A DNA stretch of 14,953 nucleotides from the NCBI GenBank assembly GCA_041263285.1, contig JBFSVS010000019.1, positions 1 through 14,953 of the forward strand, given 5' to 3'. Shown here in pieces: positions 13,412 to 14,953 of the stretch. The stretch comes from Acidiparvus fluvialis. Lineage in GTDB: Bacteria; Acidobacteriota; Holophagae; Holophagales; Holophagaceae. A program made the translations under genes and the position numbers. The notes under the pieces are model-generated. The model was not told the origin of the DNA. It worked only from the letters and a program-made list of their open reading frames with translations, and did no database searches. Numbering within the stretch: position 1 is the stretch's first letter; every line of letters starts with the position of its first letter.

Positions 13412-14296
13412 ATGCAGATCCAAAAACTGATTTTGAATTTGCAAGAATTCTGGTCGAAAAATGGCTGTTTGATGGGCCTACCTTACGACATCGAAAAAGG
13501 GGCGGGAACCATGAATCCCTTAACTTTTTTTGGAGCCTTGGGCCCTGACTCGTGGCGAGTAGCTTACGCAGAGCCAAGTCGTCGTCCCGCCGATGGGCGT
13601 TATGGGGATAATCCATTCCGAGTTTATAAACATCTTCAGTTTCAAGTCCTTCTTAAGCCCTCTCCTGCCAATGTTCAGGATCTTTACCTAGAGTCTCTGT
13701 CCACTCTCGGTATCGATCTTAAAGATCATGACCTTCGTTTTGAAGAGGATAATTGGGAATCTCCTACCCTAGGGGCGTGGGGTGTAGGATGGCAGGTTGT
13801 ATTAGACGGGATGGAAATAAGTCAGTTTACGTATTTTCAACAAATGGGGGGCATCGATTGCAAACCCGTGAGTGCGGAGATTACCTACGGAGTTGAGCGC
13901 CTATGCATGTTTCTGGGAGGAAACAGTAATATTTTTGAAACAACCTATGGGTCCATGGGCGACTCAAAGGAGTCCATCCCGGTTTCCTATGGAAAGTTGC
14001 GTCATCGAGAAGAAATAGAACTTAGTCATTACAGTTTTAATCTGGCCGATATTTCATTCCATCGTAATGCTTTTGATTTTCATGAAAAAGAAGGTCAATT
14101 TTTATTGAAGGAACATGGGCATTTTATTTCTGCTTACGAACAAATGCTCAAAATGAGTCATGCATTCAACGTACTTGATGCACGAGGAGCGATAAGTGTC
14201 AGTGAGCGCCCCGGCTTGATTAAACGGGTTCGAGACTTAGCGTCTGGATGCGCAAAATTTTACCTTCTTCATCATTTTCCTCCGGCAGTCCCATAA
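13412..14296 (+). CDS. glyQ: Glycyl-tRNA synthetase alpha subunit GlyQ
   Basis: Catalytic subunit of the alpha2-beta2 bacterial glycyl-tRNA synthetase, which forms glycyl-adenylate and charges tRNA-Gly. The 294-aa length is normal. Family signatures are dense: LNLQEFWSKNGC, GAGTMNPLTF, PSRRPADGRYGDNPFR (motif 2 region, 55-70), FEEDNWESPTLGAWG (110-124), QFTYFQQMGG (138-147) and the motif-3-like EITYGVERLCMF (156-167). The carboxy end SHAFNVLDARGAISVSER is also standard. The frame has a stop at 13388-13390, so ATG 13412 is the only reasonable start, with a GGGG-type ribosome site just before it. glyS follows after 3 nt. No T-box leader is seen. Confidence 0.97.
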   Translation: MQIQKLILNLQEFWSKNGCLMGLPYDIEKGAGTMNPLTFFGALGPDSWRVAYAEPSRRPADGRYGDNPFRVYKHLQFQVLLKPSPANVQDLYLESLSTLGIDLKDHDLRFEEDNWESPTLGAWGVGWQVVLDGMEISQFTYFQQMGGIDCKPVSAEITYGVERLCMFLGGNSNIFETTYGSMGDSKESIPVSYGKLRHREEIELSHYSFNLADISFHRNAFDFHEKEGQFLLKEHGHFISAYEQMLKMSHAFNVLDARGAISVSERPGLIKRVRDLASGCAKFYLLHHFPPAVP

Positions 14297-14299
14297 TCT

Positions 14300-14953
14300 A
14301 TGGCTAAAGATTTCTTACTCGAGATTCACTGTGAAGAAATTCCTGCTAAATTTTTAGCTCCGCTTCATTCGGATCTTCAAGAAAAACTTCTCAACTTACT
14401 CGAAGTTAACGGATTGGTTATCCAGGGGGGCCATCTTCGGAGCCCTGATTGGTATTCTCCTCGGAAGATTGCGATTTTCTTGCCGGGGATTTTGGAAATC
14501 CAACCCGATATCCAATCGGTAGAGGTCGGCCCTTCAAAGGCTGTTTGTCTCGATGCGCATGGACAAGTGACAGACGCCGGCACCCGTTTTGCCGAAAAAT
14601 GGAAATCGAGTTTCCAGGAAGTTGTTTTTGAAGAAGTGAAAGGAAAGAAAGGGGAATATGCCGTCCTTCGAAGGACGGTGAAGGGACTCCCTGCCATTCA
14701 GGTCTTATCAGCCGCTCTACCCTCACTCATTGCATCCTTGTCTGTTCCGAAAGCAATGAGGTGGGGTCACTCTTCTTTTGTTTTTGTTCGCCCAATCAGA
14801 AATATCTTATGCCTTTTGGGCTCAAGCGTAATTCCATTCGAAATTGACGGAGTACAAAGTTCTTCATCAACCTTGGGCCACCGGCTGGCCAAGGGAGAAA
14901 TCAAAATTTCTCAACCAAGTGAGTATGAATCTCTCCTCGCTGATCATCAGGTT
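14300..14953 (+). CDS. glyS: Glycyl-tRNA synthetase beta subunit GlyS, 3'-truncated by window edge
   Basis: The frame from ATG 14300 is open for 218 codons to the last base, and the protein matches the N-terminal part of GlyS. It opens MAKDFLLEIHCEEIPAKFL, then shows SPRKIAIFL (the counterpart of the TPRRLA motif), VGPSKAVCLDAHGQVTDAGTRFAEKW, KGEYAVLRRTVKG, VPKAMRWG, FVRPIRNILCLLG and GHRLAKGE, all in the family order. The beta subunit binds tRNA and is needed for aminoacylation with GlyQ. The gene begins 3 nt after the glyQ stop without a ribosome site of its own, so it is probably translationally coupled. A full protein is usually near 690 aa, so about two thirds lies beyond the window. Confidence 0.96.
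   Translation, partial: MAKDFLLEIHCEEIPAKFLAPLHSDLQEKLLNLLEVNGLVIQGGHLRSPDWYSPRKIAIFLPGILEIQPDIQSVEVGPSKAVCLDAHGQVTDAGTRFAEKWKSSFQEVVFEEVKGKKGEYAVLRRTVKGLPAIQVLSAALPSLIASLSVPKAMRWGHSSFVFVRPIRNILCLLGSSVIPFEIDGVQSSSSTLGHRLAKGEIKISQPSEYESLLADHQV

Noticed and set aside
13354..13548. 64-codon plus-strand frame overlapping the start of glyQ
   Set aside because: It overlaps the well-supported glyQ frame, has no ribosome site before its ATG, and encodes nothing recognisable.
1..14953. Mobile element, CRISPR array, tRNA or defence system
   Set aside because: No transposase, integrase, spaced direct repeats, cloverleaf or defence-type motif was seen on either strand.

Overview
The window (about 15 kb, roughly 50% GC by eye) is densely coding bacterial chromosome, most likely from an Acidobacteriota member. 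The evidence is an Oar-like TonB-dependent receptor with an N-terminal carboxypeptidase-regulatory domain, a non-sporulation S55 (SpoIVB-like) protein followed by a secreted propeller protein of a kind I associate with acidobacterial genomes, and a Gram-negative envelope. This placement is inference, and the class is not determined. I see no insertion sequence, prophage, CRISPR array, tRNA or rRNA, and no gene-free stretch longer than 300 bases.

Layout. (1) 3-1016 (+): 3' part of a saccharopine-dehydrogenase/lysine-6-dehydrogenase-like gene cut by the left edge, convergent with ymdB-type phosphodiesterase 1020-1784 (-). (2) 1849-4767 (-): Oar-like TonB-dependent receptor, followed by a perfect 32-bp palindromic terminator that lies only 17 nt before the ymdB start. 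(3) 4939-9151 (+): a tight three-gene unit of exported S55-type protein, exported seven-bladed propeller protein and Mpo1-like (DUF962) membrane protein, divergent from the receptor across a 171-bp gap. (4) 9148-9924 (-) enoyl-CoA hydratase and 10002-10712 (+) pirin, divergent from one compact promoter region with a 15-bp dyad. (5) 10709-13277 (-): murC, ubiX, msrA as a probable operon. (6) 13412-14953 (+): glyQ and the first 218 codons of glyS, divergent from murC and running off the right edge.

Housekeeping functions (glycyl-tRNA charging, peptidoglycan precursor synthesis, prenyl-FMN for UbiD-type decarboxylases, methionine sulfoxide repair) alternate with envelope functions. The least described part is the S55/propeller/Mpo1-like unit beside the Oar-like receptor. 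In its first gene the Ser and His halves of the S55 fold appear in swapped order relative to Bacillus SpoIVB, and its second gene encodes a secreted propeller with a long C-terminal beta-sandwich region. The pirin/crotonase intergenic region and two convergent gene pairs that share a CTAG double stop are the most notable small-scale signals.
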